Of a stretch of DNA of 64,000 bases, positions 1 through 9,109 are shown one piece after another (the stretch's first letter is position 1; each line of letters begins with the position of its first letter). The position numbers and the translations under genes were made by a program. The notes under the pieces were generated by a model. The model made no database searches and was not told the DNA's origin. It saw only the letters and a program-made list of their open reading frames with translations. The DNA comes from Pseudoruegeria sp039972875 (GTDB taxonomy: Bacteria; Pseudomonadota; Alphaproteobacteria; Rhodobacterales; Rhodobacteraceae): contig JBDWMA010000010.1 of the NCBI GenBank assembly GCA_039972875.1, positions 62,001-126,000 of the forward strand. Direction: 5' to 3'.

Positions 1-903
1 TGGATCGTCAACTACATTCAGGTTTCACTTGGCACCGGTTTGGTTGCCTTGGGTGTCATGATCCAAATGCGGGCAGGCTTGGTTTCATTTGGCCAAGGTC
101 TCTATTTTTGCATCGGCGGTTACACCGCTGGCATGGCTGGAAAATTCTTCGGCGTATCTGACTTTATCGCGCTTATCCTGCTGGGATTGCTCGCTAGCCT
201 CATAGTGTCGGCTGTTCTGGGCATCTTAATCCGTCGTTATCGCGAAATCTTCTTTGCAATGCTGACTTTGGCCATATCGATGATTTTGTTTGGCATGTTG
301 TCCAGCAGTGAAGAACTCGGCAGTACAGATGGGTTCAACCTTCTTCCGCCAACTTATCTAGGTTGGTCGCCAAAGGGTGAGATCGCAGGCCATGTTCTCT
401 ACATTGCAACCGTATTGCCAGTCACCTTCTGCGCATTCTTTCTCAACCGCTTCTTGCGCGGCCCAATAGGTTTCGTCAATGAAGCTATTCGTGAAAACGA
501 ATTGCGCGTCGAGTATTTGGGTACATCTGCACATTCTGCCGTTCACATCACATACATGATCGCTGCAGCAGTGTCTTCAATTGGGGGCGTTTTATGGGCA
601 CTGTCATTGGGACATGTCGATCCTGAGATGACCAACTGGACAACATCTGGCCAGTTCGTATTCATTGCAATTTTGTCAGGAACGGGCAGCATTATTGCGC
701 CGCTTATCGGCACATTTTTGCTCGAAATCTTGCGCGTCTACGCGGTAGATATCTCACCCAATACTTGGCAGATGATCCTTGGCACCGTGATGTTGCTGAT
801 CATCATTTTTTTACCAAAAGGTTTGTGGTCGCTCGTTGAGCGCAAATGGCATCCCAAAAGCTCAAATCAATCCGACCCGTCCGCAAACGTTCTCGGGGAA
901 TAA
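1..903 (+). CDS. Branched-chain-type ABC transporter permease (LivM family), 5' partial
   Basis: Inner-membrane permease of a LivM-type ABC importer. The reading frame is open from base 1, so the N-terminus lies outside the window. The protein is almost wholly hydrophobic, with a chain of membrane helices, and has the family's loop stretch IGFVNEAIRENELRVEYLG followed by helices ending in FLPKGLW. The next two genes are the paired LivG and LivF ATPases; the LivH-type permease and the binding protein are presumably upstream. The family carries branched-chain amino acids, urea, amides and many small carboxylates. The catabolic genes downstream suggest a hydroxy acid or related small organic acid here (inference). 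Confidence 0.9.
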   Translation, partial: WIVNYIQVSLGTGLVALGVMIQMRAGLVSFGQGLYFCIGGYTAGMAGKFFGVSDFIALILLGLLASLIVSAVLGILIRRYREIFFAMLTLAISMILFGMLSSSEELGSTDGFNLLPPTYLGWSPKGEIAGHVLYIATVLPVTFCAFFLNRFLRGPIGFVNEAIRENELRVEYLGTSAHSAVHITYMIAAAVSSIGGVLWALSLGHVDPEMTNWTTSGQFVFIAILSGTGSIIAPLIGTFLLEILRVYAVDISPNTWQMILGTVMLLIIIFLPKGLWSLVERKWHPKSSNQSDPSANVLGE

Positions 904-907
904 GAAC

Positions 908-1690
908 ATGACAACAATTCTTGAAACAAAAAGCTTAGAGCGCACCTTTGGTGCCGTTGTCGCCGCATCTGATATCAACATCACCATTAAAGAAGGTGAA
1001 ATTCTTGGTGTCATCGGATCGAATGGAGCCGGCAAAACAACTTTCGTAAACATGGTCACCGGCTATCTCACTCCAAGTGCGGGGCAAATTCTTTACCGTG
1101 GCCAGAACATTACCGGAAAACCAACGCGTGAAATTACCAAGCTTGGGATATGCCGGTCTTTCCAAATACCTCAGTTGTTCTTGGAACTTACAGTAATCGA
1201 TAACACGCTCATCGCTTTGGCAATCGCAAAACAATCCAAACCTGTCTTGTTTCGCCCTATCATCGACGAAAGCCTGAAAAGAGATGCATTGGAGATCCTT
1301 GCACGGTTCGGAATCGAACAATGGGCAGATCAGGAAATTACGACCCTACCACAGGGTGTTCGAAAACTCGTCGACATTGCGATGGCAACTGTCTCCAAAC
1401 CAGACCTGTTGTTTCTAGACGAACCCACAAGCGGCGTAAGCGCCGACGAAAAAATGGACATCATGCGTGTCTTACTTGACGCGCTGAAATCCACCAACAC
1501 GGCCGTCTTGTTCATCGAGCACGATATGGAGATCGTTGAGACGTTCTCGCCACGTGTTGCAGCCTTCTACGAAGGCACAATCCTTGCGGATGGGCCAACA
1601 GCCAAAGTGTTGGCGAACGATAAGGTGCGGGAATACGTGATCGGCGGTGAATTTCACCGGAAAGCGGCTTCAAAGGAGACAGCATCCTAA
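908..1690 (+). CDS. Branched-chain-type ABC transporter ATPase (LivG family)
   Basis: Cytoplasmic ATPase that energises the LivM-type permease just upstream. Walker A is GSNGAGKTT and Walker B is LLFLDEPTSG, followed by the LivG-type switch IEHDMEIV. The signature motif is degenerate (TTLPQGVRKLVDIAM instead of LSxGQ), which some LivG proteins tolerate. The frame is open further upstream, but ATG 908 is preferred: it follows the permease stop by four bases, has a GGGGAA Shine-Dalgarno, and begins the protein at the usual family position (MTTILETKSL). The stop overlaps the next gene's ATG by one base. Confidence 0.9.
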   Translation: MTTILETKSLERTFGAVVAASDINITIKEGEILGVIGSNGAGKTTFVNMVTGYLTPSAGQILYRGQNITGKPTREITKLGICRSFQIPQLFLELTVIDNTLIALAIAKQSKPVLFRPIIDESLKRDALEILARFGIEQWADQEITTLPQGVRKLVDIAMATVSKPDLLFLDEPTSGVSADEKMDIMRVLLDALKSTNTAVLFIEHDMEIVETFSPRVAAFYEGTILADGPTAKVLANDKVREYVIGGEFHRKAASKETAS

Positions 1691-2361
1691 TGCTTATGAT
1701 TGAAAATATTGGATTGTCCATTCAACGGGTCCCAATCTTGCGCGATGTTTCACTAGAGATCAGCGAAGGGACCACATGCGGTCTTATTGGTAGAAATGGC
1801 GCAGGAAAAACCACACTCATGCGCGCAATTATGGGTTTATTGCCGGTCGAATCCGGGTCGATCCGATTTGGTGAACATATCTTGTCGAACTTAAAGGCAC
1901 ACGAACGCGCTGGTATCGGCATAGGGTATTTGCCCGAAGATCGTCGCCTAATCCCTCATTTCACGGTTGAAGAAAACATAAAGGTCCCTCTTTGGGCCAA
2001 CAATCAAACGGACGAAAAAAGGGTCAAATGGGTCTATGAGATGATGCCCGAAATTGGACGATTTGCAGATCGTAAGGCATTGACCCTCAGCGGGGGACAG
2101 CAAAAACTGGTGGCTCTTGCACGCGCCATGGTTGCTGGAGGCGATCTACTTTTGTTGGATGAACCTTTCGAGGGAGTTGCGCCCGCACTGGCCCAACGCC
2201 TTATGGAAGTCATCTCTGATTTAAAATCCGAAAAACTGTCTGTGCTGATCTCTGAATCTGATTACAGCCATTCGGAAAAAGTCGTGGACAAAGTCTATTC
2301 GATTGAACGCGGCCAGATCAGCATCATGAACGCAAACAAAACGGCCGCGGAGGTAGTATGA
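1690..2361 (+). CDS. Branched-chain-type ABC transporter ATPase (LivF family)
   Basis: Second ATPase of the importer; LivF pairs with LivG to form the nucleotide-binding dimer. Walker A is GRNGAGKTT, the signature is LSGGQQKLVALARA, and Walker B is LLLLDEPFEGVAP, a LivF hallmark. At 223 residues it is slightly short for the family but complete. It starts inside the stop of the LivG gene (TAATG) and its own stop overlaps the next ATG (ATGA), so the genes from base 1 to 3530 are translationally coupled and form one operon. Confidence 0.9.
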   Translation: MLMIENIGLSIQRVPILRDVSLEISEGTTCGLIGRNGAGKTTLMRAIMGLLPVESGSIRFGEHILSNLKAHERAGIGIGYLPEDRRLIPHFTVEENIKVPLWANNQTDEKRVKWVYEMMPEIGRFADRKALTLSGGQQKLVALARAMVAGGDLLLLDEPFEGVAPALAQRLMEVISDLKSEKLSVLISESDYSHSEKVVDKVYSIERGQISIMNANKTAAEVV

Positions 2362-3530
2362 CAGAATTCACCTTCAACACGACACCGTCCATTCGGCAAG
2401 TCTTTGGCGGTGCGGCGCAGCTCGGAACAATTCTCAAAAGCCTGCCTTTCGCATCGCTCAGAACCGAAGTTCTTTTTATTACAGATCCAGGCATTGTGAA
2501 GCTTGGGTTGTGTGATGGTGCCATCGAAAGCATGAAAAACTGCGGCTTTGAGATCACTATCTTTGATACTGTAGAACCAGACCCCAAAGCGACAACCGTG
2601 CTGGATGCAGTGAAAATAACAAAGGATAAAAAGATAGCCTGTGTCGTCGGGTTTGGGGGCGGTAGCTCAATGGATGTTGCGAAGGTGATTGCGCTCCTTG
2701 CCAATTCTGATCAGCCCATTGATGCCGCTTACGGAGTTAATCAGGCTACTGGCCAACGATTGCCATTGGTTCTGATTCCGACCACCGCAGGAACGGGATC
2801 CGAGGTCACCCCAGTTTCAATCCTTACGACGGGTCTAGAAGAAAAAAAGGGCATCGTTTCTCCCATTATTCTACCTGATATCGCTCTTTTGGACGCAGAA
2901 CTCACCCTAGGTTTGCCACCTCATATTACTGCTGCGACAGGCGTAGATGCGATGGTTCACGCAATAGAGGCCTTCACCTCAAAGAGTCAGAACAACAATC
3001 CAATCTCCAAAATCCTCGCTTTGCGCGCATTGGATCTATTAGGGGCCAACATCCGCGAAGCGGTTTACAACGGCGCCAACATTGAAGCGAGAAGCAATAT
3101 GATGCTTGGGTCGATGCTTGCTGGACAAGCCTTTGCCAACTCGCCCGTAGCTGCGGTCCATGCTTTGGCTTATCCAGTCGGCAGTCTTTTTAACGTGCCA
3201 CATGGTCTGTCCAACGCCTTGGTTTTGGCCGAGGTGATGCGTTTCAATACACCATCTTGCGGGGCAGAATATGCGGAATTAGCGCCTCATGTTTTTCCAG
3301 AAATCGATACGGATCGCACAATCAACGAAGTGTGCGACGATTTTATCGAACGCCTTGTACAATTGAATATTGATTTGGGCCTGGAAAGCGGTCTGCGCCA
3401 GGTTGGGATCATGGAAACGGATGTCGGCCGTTTGGTTTCAGACGCAATGAAACAGTCACGACTGTTGGTGAACAACCCACGTGTAGTCAAACCCGAGGAT
3501 GCGCTGCGTATTTACCGAGCCTCTCTTTGA
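2358..3530 (+). CDS. Iron-containing alcohol dehydrogenase (group III)
   Basis: NAD(P)-dependent oxidation of a primary alcohol or hydroxy acid in the cytoplasm. The 390-residue protein has the GGGSSMDVAK nucleotide loop, the GTGSEVTPVS motif and the metal-binding histidines in VHAIEAF and VHALAYPVG...NVPHG, all typical of Fe-ADHs. It overlaps livF by four bases, so it is co-transcribed with the importer. Together with the succinate-semialdehyde-type dehydrogenase at 4619 it could be a 4-hydroxybutyrate dehydrogenase (hydroxybutyrate to succinate semialdehyde to succinate). The family is broad (lactaldehyde, butanol and maleylacetate reductases), so the substrate is inference. Confidence 0.85.
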   Translation: MTEFTFNTTPSIRQVFGGAAQLGTILKSLPFASLRTEVLFITDPGIVKLGLCDGAIESMKNCGFEITIFDTVEPDPKATTVLDAVKITKDKKIACVVGFGGGSSMDVAKVIALLANSDQPIDAAYGVNQATGQRLPLVLIPTTAGTGSEVTPVSILTTGLEEKKGIVSPIILPDIALLDAELTLGLPPHITAATGVDAMVHAIEAFTSKSQNNNPISKILALRALDLLGANIREAVYNGANIEARSNMMLGSMLAGQAFANSPVAAVHALAYPVGSLFNVPHGLSNALVLAEVMRFNTPSCGAEYAELAPHVFPEIDTDRTINEVCDDFIERLVQLNIDLGLESGLRQVGIMETDVGRLVSDAMKQSRLLVNNPRVVKPEDALRIYRASL

Positions 3531-3612
3531 GGTAACCGACAGCATGAGGTGAACACGCGGCGATCATCTCTGCTCATTTATTGCCGCAGGAATGCCTTGG
3601 GAGGAAATCAAA

Positions 3613-4557
3613 ATGAAGATGATCGTAATATCGGCAGCTGTTGCCGCCTGTTTTACCAGTGGAGCTGCGGCACAAGAATGGACACAGTCACAATGGGGGC
3701 CAGACGATGAAATCGGCGCAGCCAACCGGATCACACCTGAAAGCGTCTTAGCAGCTTCACAGCTGGTCACGACCGGTAAAACTTATAATCTGGGCATTGT
3801 TGTAGATTCCAACACACCAGCGTTTTCCCCGCGCAGCATGAGCGTAACAGTGCTTCAACCCAACCAAATCGACACCGCTGGTTTGGGTACAAACGAGATG
3901 ACTTATAACGATGATATTTTCACCGGTTGGCTTGGGATAGGCCCACAGATTGACGGGCTCGGACATATCGGGGTTAACCACACTTACTACAATGGTTTCC
4001 ACGACTCTGAATTTGCACAAGCCGACGGGTTAACCAAATTGGGAATTGAAAAATTACCTCCAATTGTAACGCGCGGCGTCTTGCTCAATATGGCTGCTCA
4101 CTATGATCAAGAAATCATCGAAGAAGGTACGGCCTACACAAAAGAAGATATTCAAGCGGCAGCTCTAGCGCAGGGTGTAGACATCCGAGAAGGGGACACC
4201 GTTCTTTTTCATTCCGGGTGGTTAAACCTTCTTGATGGAGACAGCCCAGATCATGGTCGATATGTATCGGTTGAGCCCGGCTTGGGTATTTCTGGGGCTG
4301 AATATCTTGCTGAGATCGGCGTTGTTGCTGTTGGGGCGGATACTTGGGGTCTCGAAGCCCTTCCATTCGAAAAGGGGGCTGATGGCGTGTTCAAAGTTCA
4401 CCAAATCCTAATCCCTCAGAACGGGATTTTCATTCTAGAAAACATGGAAACGAGAGAGCTCGTTGCCGATGGAGTCACCGAGTTCATGTTCGTTCTCGGT
4501 GCGACACGCATGCGTGGTGCTGTGCAAATGATGATTAACCCGACAGCTATTCGCTAA
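3613..4557 (+). CDS. Periplasmic cyclase-family hydrolase (PF04199-like)
   Basis: Cyclase-family proteins (kynurenine formamidase, isatin hydrolase and relatives) are metal-dependent amidases or lactone hydrolases. A signal peptide is visible (MKMIVISAAVAACFTSGAAA before QEWT), so the mature enzyme is periplasmic. The metal motif HxGxxH is present as GHIGVNHTYYNGFH, without the Asp of the canonical HxGTHxD. An in-frame ATG lies at 3592, but ATG 3613 has GAGGAAA just upstream and begins the signal peptide. The gene sits between an alcohol and an aldehyde dehydrogenase; opening a lactone or imide before uptake would fit (inference). Confidence 0.75.
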   Translation: MKMIVISAAVAACFTSGAAAQEWTQSQWGPDDEIGAANRITPESVLAASQLVTTGKTYNLGIVVDSNTPAFSPRSMSVTVLQPNQIDTAGLGTNEMTYNDDIFTGWLGIGPQIDGLGHIGVNHTYYNGFHDSEFAQADGLTKLGIEKLPPIVTRGVLLNMAAHYDQEIIEEGTAYTKEDIQAAALAQGVDIREGDTVLFHSGWLNLLDGDSPDHGRYVSVEPGLGISGAEYLAEIGVVAVGADTWGLEALPFEKGADGVFKVHQILIPQNGIFILENMETRELVADGVTEFMFVLGATRMRGAVQMMINPTAIR

Positions 4558-4618
4558 GCTCCCAATCCCGGCGCGCATCTGTGGGCTGGGAAGAACCACC
4601 AGCAGAAAAGACTCCAAA

Positions 4619-6100
4619 ATGCCAATGTTCTTCGAAACGCACTCCAATCGATTGAAAAATCATGACTTGCTTAAACAGGCGGCTTTCATAGCTGGAAAGT
4701 GGCTTCACAAAGCGAGCGATACTCAAACATTCACCGTTTCTAATCCTTCTACAGGTGAAAAAATTGCGGAACTGCCAGATCTAAGTGTTGCCGAAACGCG
4801 TACCGCGATCGATGCAGCACATGTTGCCCAAGTCGGTTGGGCAAAGCGGTCAGGCAAAGAGAGAGCCAGTGTAATGCGCAGATGGCATGACCTCATGATC
4901 CAAAATGTGGATGACTTGGCCGCCATTCTTTGTGCAGAGATGGGCAAACCTCTCGTCGAGGCAAAAGGGGAAATTCTCTATGGTGCCAGCTATATTGAAT
5001 GGTTCGCAGAAGAAGCCAAGCGGATCTACGGGGATACAATTCCCGGTCACCAACCTGACAAACGTATCATGGTCATTCGTCAACCTGTTGGAGTCGTCGC
5101 TTCCATAACGCCTTGGAATTTTCCAAATGCAATGATTGCGCGCAAAGTTGCGCCTGCGCTCGCAGTTGGATGTGCATTCGTTGCAAAACCTGCGGCAGAG
5201 ACACCGCTCTCTGCATTGGCAATGGCAGCGCTCGCCGAAGAAGCCGGGCTACCCAGTGGCCTATTTAGCGTTATTCCCTCCAGAATGGGTTCAGAGATTG
5301 GCAAAGAATTTTGTTCAAACCCAAAAGTTCGAAAACTAACATTCACCGGATCAACTGAGGTGGGCCGTATCTTGATGCGCCAATCAGCAGATCAGGTCAT
5401 GAAAACGTCTATGGAACTTGGGGGAAATGCTCCATTCATTGTGTTTGACGATGCCGACATTGACGCGGCCGTCGAAGGTGCAATGATCTCAAAGTATCGC
5501 AACAACGGTCAAACATGTGTTTGCGCGAACCGGATTTACGTCCAAGCAGCCATCTATGATGTGTTCACAGAAAAATTGACTGCTGCCGTAAATGCGATCT
5601 CTGTAGGTGATGGATTTGAGCAAGGGATTTCTGCGGGCCCGTTGATCGATGCCAAAGCAGTTGAGAAAGTCCAAGATCATATCGCCAATGCAGTACAGCT
5701 TGGTGCGCGGGTTAAAATAGGCGGCAAAACCCACAAGCGGGGCGGAACGTTCTTTGAACCGACCATCCTAACAGACGTAACCAAAAAGATGAAAATCGCT
5801 TCAGAAGAAACTTTTGGCCCTGTAGCGGCTCTTTTCAAGTTTGACACGGTTGAAGACGTCATCGTTCAAGCCAACGACACCATATTTGGACTCGCATCTT
5901 ACTTTTATGCCAATGACCTCGCGCGCGTTTGGAAGGTCGCTGAAGCCCTCGAATATGGCATGGTAGGCGTCAACACCGGTCATATCTCAACCGAAGTCGC
6001 GCCCTTTGGTGGTGTAAAGCAATCAGGGCAGGGGAGAGAAGGGTCCAAGTTTGGAACAGAAGACTATCTCGAGATGAAATACATTTGTATGTCCATATAA
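4619..6100 (+). CDS. NAD(P)-dependent aldehyde dehydrogenase, succinate-semialdehyde type
   Basis: Oxidises an aldehyde to an acid. The 493-residue protein has the ALDH fold: NAD site ITPWNFPNAMI, glutamate motif MELGGNAPF, nucleophile in GQTCVCANR (the double-cysteine pattern typical of GabD-type succinate-semialdehyde dehydrogenases) and the C-terminal PFGGVKQSGQGREG. It ends the run of same-strand genes that begins with the importer. With the Fe-ADH it completes a plausible alcohol-aldehyde-acid route. The two-cysteine motif favours succinate semialdehyde or glutarate semialdehyde, but this is not proof. Confidence 0.85.
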   Translation: MPMFFETHSNRLKNHDLLKQAAFIAGKWLHKASDTQTFTVSNPSTGEKIAELPDLSVAETRTAIDAAHVAQVGWAKRSGKERASVMRRWHDLMIQNVDDLAAILCAEMGKPLVEAKGEILYGASYIEWFAEEAKRIYGDTIPGHQPDKRIMVIRQPVGVVASITPWNFPNAMIARKVAPALAVGCAFVAKPAAETPLSALAMAALAEEAGLPSGLFSVIPSRMGSEIGKEFCSNPKVRKLTFTGSTEVGRILMRQSADQVMKTSMELGGNAPFIVFDDADIDAAVEGAMISKYRNNGQTCVCANRIYVQAAIYDVFTEKLTAAVNAISVGDGFEQGISAGPLIDAKAVEKVQDHIANAVQLGARVKIGGKTHKRGGTFFEPTILTDVTKKMKIASEETFGPVAALFKFDTVEDVIVQANDTIFGLASYFYANDLARVWKVAEALEYGMVGVNTGHISTEVAPFGGVKQSGQGREGSKFGTEDYLEMKYICMSI

Positions 6101-6146
6101 CTTGCTCATACAAATGGGGTATGAGGCGTGCCTAATTTCTTAAATG

Positions 6147-6161
6147 CCGAACTTCGTTCGG
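6147..6161 (+). terminator. Small stem-loop after the aldehyde dehydrogenase
   Basis: A perfect 6-bp stem, CCGAAC/GTTCGG, with a 3-base loop lies 47 bases after the stop codon. There is no clear T-run, so it is only a weak terminator candidate at the end of the operon. Confidence 0.3.
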
Positions 6162-6284
6162 TCTGAATAGCCCATAGTTTCTTAGATGCTTCTCAGTTTC
6201 TGTACATGTTGCTGTTCAAAGCTTGCTGGTGAAAACATCCATTTCTAACGTGTTTGCGCTTCGGGTTTAAGTAGGTTGAAGAAG

Positions 6285-6570
6285 CTCTTGCTCAGGCGTT
6301 ATCATGGCAATTCCCACGGCGCGTCTTACGTTTTCCAGATTGTGGTGTGTGTGAAACGACGCCCAATCAATGCTGCTGAACTGTGAACCTTGGTCAGAGT
6401 GCACCAGAACTTTGCTCATTGGTTTGCCCACCAAGCCGCCATGAGTAAAGCCTGCAAAACTAAGTCCGTTGGCTGTCTATTCAACATTGGCCACCCAACA
6501 ATGTGGCGGGAGAAGAGATTGATCACAACAACCAGATAAAAGAACCCACAATGTATTTTCACGAACGTCT
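6285..6570 (-). pseudogene. IS3-family transposase OrfB remnant
   Basis: Reading the reverse strand gives typical IS3 OrfB integrase-core text: YLVVVINLFSRHIVGWPM, then TDLVLQALLMAAWW, then VLVHSDQGSQFSSIDWASF (the second DDE aspartate). A frameshift leads into the RRGNCHDNA block in another frame. No ends or start codon remain. It is an inactive fragment of an element that inserted behind the aldehyde dehydrogenase. Confidence 0.75.
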
Positions 6571-7229
6571 GCACATCTCTACGCGACAATACGCGCAGAT
6601 CTAGAAGAAGACGGGCAACCTGCGTGCCCTACAGCCGCTTCTTGGGACAGCACATTTCGATATTTACGGGTTGAACCTGTAGATGCCTTGGCGCATTCAG
6701 AGGCTATTGAAATCTAGTAAATTTGGGTCGTCGTTGCAGACAGCCCTAACCAAATATAGACCAATCATTGGCCATGCTGCGCTCGCAGCCCGCATTGTCG
6801 ACATTCCAGGCGCGAGCGAAACCTAAATTTGGCTTAATTCTAAGCCTGCGGATTTTACTGTCGTGCAGGCGTGGAACACAAATGACCGCAATCATTAGAC
6901 CCCTGCATCAAACAGAAAGGTGTTCAGCAAAAACATGGGTATCTTACGTGGAGTTGCGGTAGACATTCCATTGTTGTCGCGCCCAATATTTAATCATCAG
7001 AGCAGCCACTTAGGCAAGTCTTCGCGACTTCGTCATTACATCAGGATCCAAGGCCGATAAGCGGCAGAATATCGCGATCCAAAATAGGGAAATGAAGTCA
7101 TTATCTGCCTGTTTTTTCCAAAAACGTTCCCGTGTCTGGCTTCGAGATTTTACCGCCTCTAGTCCCTTTTGCACGTTCGAATTCCCACAAATTTCATTCG
7201 AATGATAAACAAGAAAACTGGAGATACTA
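6571..7229. other. Non-coding stretch, nothing recognised
   Basis: No convincing gene was seen between the IS3 remnant and the RTX gene. A 64-codon open frame at 6768-6962 has no recognisable family and no good ribosome-binding site. The last ~100 bases presumably hold the promoter of the RTX gene; a GGAG Shine-Dalgarno lies ten bases before its ATG. Confidence 0.5.
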
Positions 7230-9014
7230 ATGTCCTTTTCAAGTTACGCGCTGCTCTATTCCGGCGTCGATGTTCAGCAAGTCGTGGATAGTAATGTCGA
7301 TCTATTGGTCACCGAAGGTGGTGCCGAAACAAACTTTGCAAACAGTGCGATCACCCAAGCAGAACTCGTAACGATCCAAGCAAACGGTACCCAAGTTGCC
7401 GGATACATTAACATGTCAGTAACGGACGATAGTCGTCCTTATTGGGATGCGTCGTGGACCGACGATGGGACTGACACCGGCACGGTAACAGCCTTGGCTC
7501 CGAGCTGGCTTACGGATCAGCCATCCAATGAGTTTGGGTTCGTTGTCGATTACACTGACACCGCTTGGCAGGATATTGTTATCGCGCAGGCTGTCGATCT
7601 GGTGTCGTCCGGTTTTGATGGCGTGTTTATGGACGATTTTCAGCAATACTATGTTGATGATGCGACTGGCTTGACCATATCTCAGAACGCGACCGCCATG
7701 ATGGAATTTGCGGTCAAGATCGACGAAGCCATAAAAGAAGTGAACCCGGATGCTATCTTGATATCAAACGGGAACCCCTATGTGGTGACTGACGCTGTTG
7801 ATGGGGCTTCGTCGGCCGCATCTGTCAATTATCTGGAAGCAATTGATGGCATGTTGCTGGAAATTTTCTTCGGTATCACGCAGACTGAAACGGCCGCAAT
7901 CGAACAAGCTAAGGAATACATCCTTGGCAGCGCCGATGTCTTGGCGTTGGAATACGGTGGGACGCCCTATCAAAACCATCTGTTCCAGCAAGCTGCGGAA
8001 AAAGCGGGCTTTTTGAGTTTTTCATCCTCTGACGCCAGCTATAGCGATTTTGGCGAGATTGCAGATGCGACCACCAGTGATGATAATCTGCTGGGCACAG
8101 GTCTGGGGGACGACATTGATGCCTACGCGGGCAACGATACTATCGATGCAGGCACTGGTGCTGATATCGTTGCTGGCGGTGCAGGCGCTGACACGATGGA
8201 TGGCGGCGAGGGGTCTGATTACCTCAACTATTCCGCCTCAACCGCGGGCGTGAGCATTGACATGGCTACGGGCACTGGCACGGGCGGTGATGCCGAAGGC
8301 GATAGCTTTACCGGATTTGAAAATGTGGTGGGGTCTCTGTATGACGACATCATCACCGGTGATGCCAGCAACAACATCATCAAAGGGAATGGCGGTGCCG
8401 ATACCGTGGATGGTGGCGCAGGCTTTGATTATCTCAACTACAACAATTCCGTGGAGGGCGTGGCCGTTAATCTCGCCACAGGAACCGGAACAGGCGGTGA
8501 CGCCGAAGGCGATGTGATCACCGGGATAGAAAGAATTATCGGATCAAATTTTGACGATACGCTGACGGGCGACGCGACAAACAACCTGTTCATAGGTGGC
8601 GCGGGGGCTGATGCATTGGATGGTGGCGAGGGATCCGACTGGGCATCGTATCGTGGGTCATCAGAGGCTGTCGTGATTGATCTGCAAGCAGGTATCGGTG
8701 TCGGTGGTGACGCTGATGGCGACACTCTAACCAGTATTGAGCGGGTGATCGGGTCGGATAACTTCGATTTTCTTACTGGTGACAACGCGAACAATACGTT
8801 CGTTGGAGGCAATGGATCAGACACGATCGATGGTGGAGCAGGTGAAGACATCGCACTTTACTGGGCTGACGTTGCTGGTTTCAGCTATGAGAACACATCA
8901 ACTGGTGCATGGACAGTAACCGAAACATCAACCGGCTATATTGATACATTGATCAACGTTGAGACGTTGCAATTCAATGATGGCGTGACAGTTGATGACG
9001 CGTTCTCTTTCTGA
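7230..9014 (+). CDS. Secreted GH114/TM1410-like glycosidase with RTX repeats
   Basis: A 594-residue, acidic, cysteine-poor exoprotein. Residues ~1-265 resemble the endo-alpha-1,4-polygalactosaminidase (GH114/TM1410) TIM barrel: SYALLYSGVD, VAGYINMSV, GFDGVFMDDFQQYY and ILISNGNPYV, with acidic residues at the strand ends. Residues ~280-540 hold calcium-binding nonapeptide units (GGxGxDxxx, such as GGAGADTMDGGEGSD) in four 70-residue blocks. The C-terminal block, ending ETLQFNDGVTVDDAFSF, resembles the tail of serralysin-type RTX proteins. There is no signal peptide, so type I secretion is expected; no exporter genes are nearby. Possible role: attack on galactosamine-containing exopolysaccharide or biofilm (family knowledge, not shown here). 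Confidence 0.75.
   Translation: MSFSSYALLYSGVDVQQVVDSNVDLLVTEGGAETNFANSAITQAELVTIQANGTQVAGYINMSVTDDSRPYWDASWTDDGTDTGTVTALAPSWLTDQPSNEFGFVVDYTDTAWQDIVIAQAVDLVSSGFDGVFMDDFQQYYVDDATGLTISQNATAMMEFAVKIDEAIKEVNPDAILISNGNPYVVTDAVDGASSAASVNYLEAIDGMLLEIFFGITQTETAAIEQAKEYILGSADVLALEYGGTPYQNHLFQQAAEKAGFLSFSSSDASYSDFGEIADATTSDDNLLGTGLGDDIDAYAGNDTIDAGTGADIVAGGAGADTMDGGEGSDYLNYSASTAGVSIDMATGTGTGGDAEGDSFTGFENVVGSLYDDIITGDASNNIIKGNGGADTVDGGAGFDYLNYNNSVEGVAVNLATGTGTGGDAEGDVITGIERIIGSNFDDTLTGDATNNLFIGGAGADALDGGEGSDWASYRGSSEAVVIDLQAGIGVGGDADGDTLTSIERVIGSDNFDFLTGDNANNTFVGGNGSDTIDGGAGEDIALYWADVAGFSYENTSTGAWTVTETSTGYIDTLINVETLQFNDGVTVDDAFSF
8199..8860 (+). repeat. Tandem 210-bp coding repeats in the RTX gene
   Basis: The DGGxGxD-coding sequence recurs at 8199, 8409, 8619 and 8829, an exact 210-base (70-codon) period. 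Each unit encodes RTX nonapeptides, a beta-rich linker with a GTGTGGDAEGD-like loop, and an (I/V)GS-DD-(I/L)TGD block. The units have diverged at the DNA level, so the array is not a fresh duplication. Confidence 0.85.
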
Positions 9015-9031
9015 GTCTGCACTCCATTACA

Positions 9032-9055
9032 GGCTTCGCACCAAAGTGCGGAGCC
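9032..9055 (+). terminator. Stem-loop after the RTX gene
   Basis: A GC-rich 10-bp stem (GGCTTCGCAC pairing with GTGCGGAGCC, one mismatch) with a CAAA loop lies 18 bases after the stop of the RTX gene. It has no T-run but is well placed to be its transcription terminator. Confidence 0.5.
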
Positions 9056-9109
9056 CGGCAATTGAATGCAGTTGGGTCAAAGCCAATCAAAGATCAAGGT
9101 TCCATCTGT

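Noticed and set aside
8438..8851. Long open frame on the minus strand inside the RTX gene
   Set aside because: Antisense shadow of glycine- and aspartate-rich RTX code; composition is Pro/Ser-rich with no start signal.
8199..8860. Regular repeats that could suggest a CRISPR array
   Set aside because: Period is 210 bases, in frame with an RTX protein, with diverged units and no spacers.
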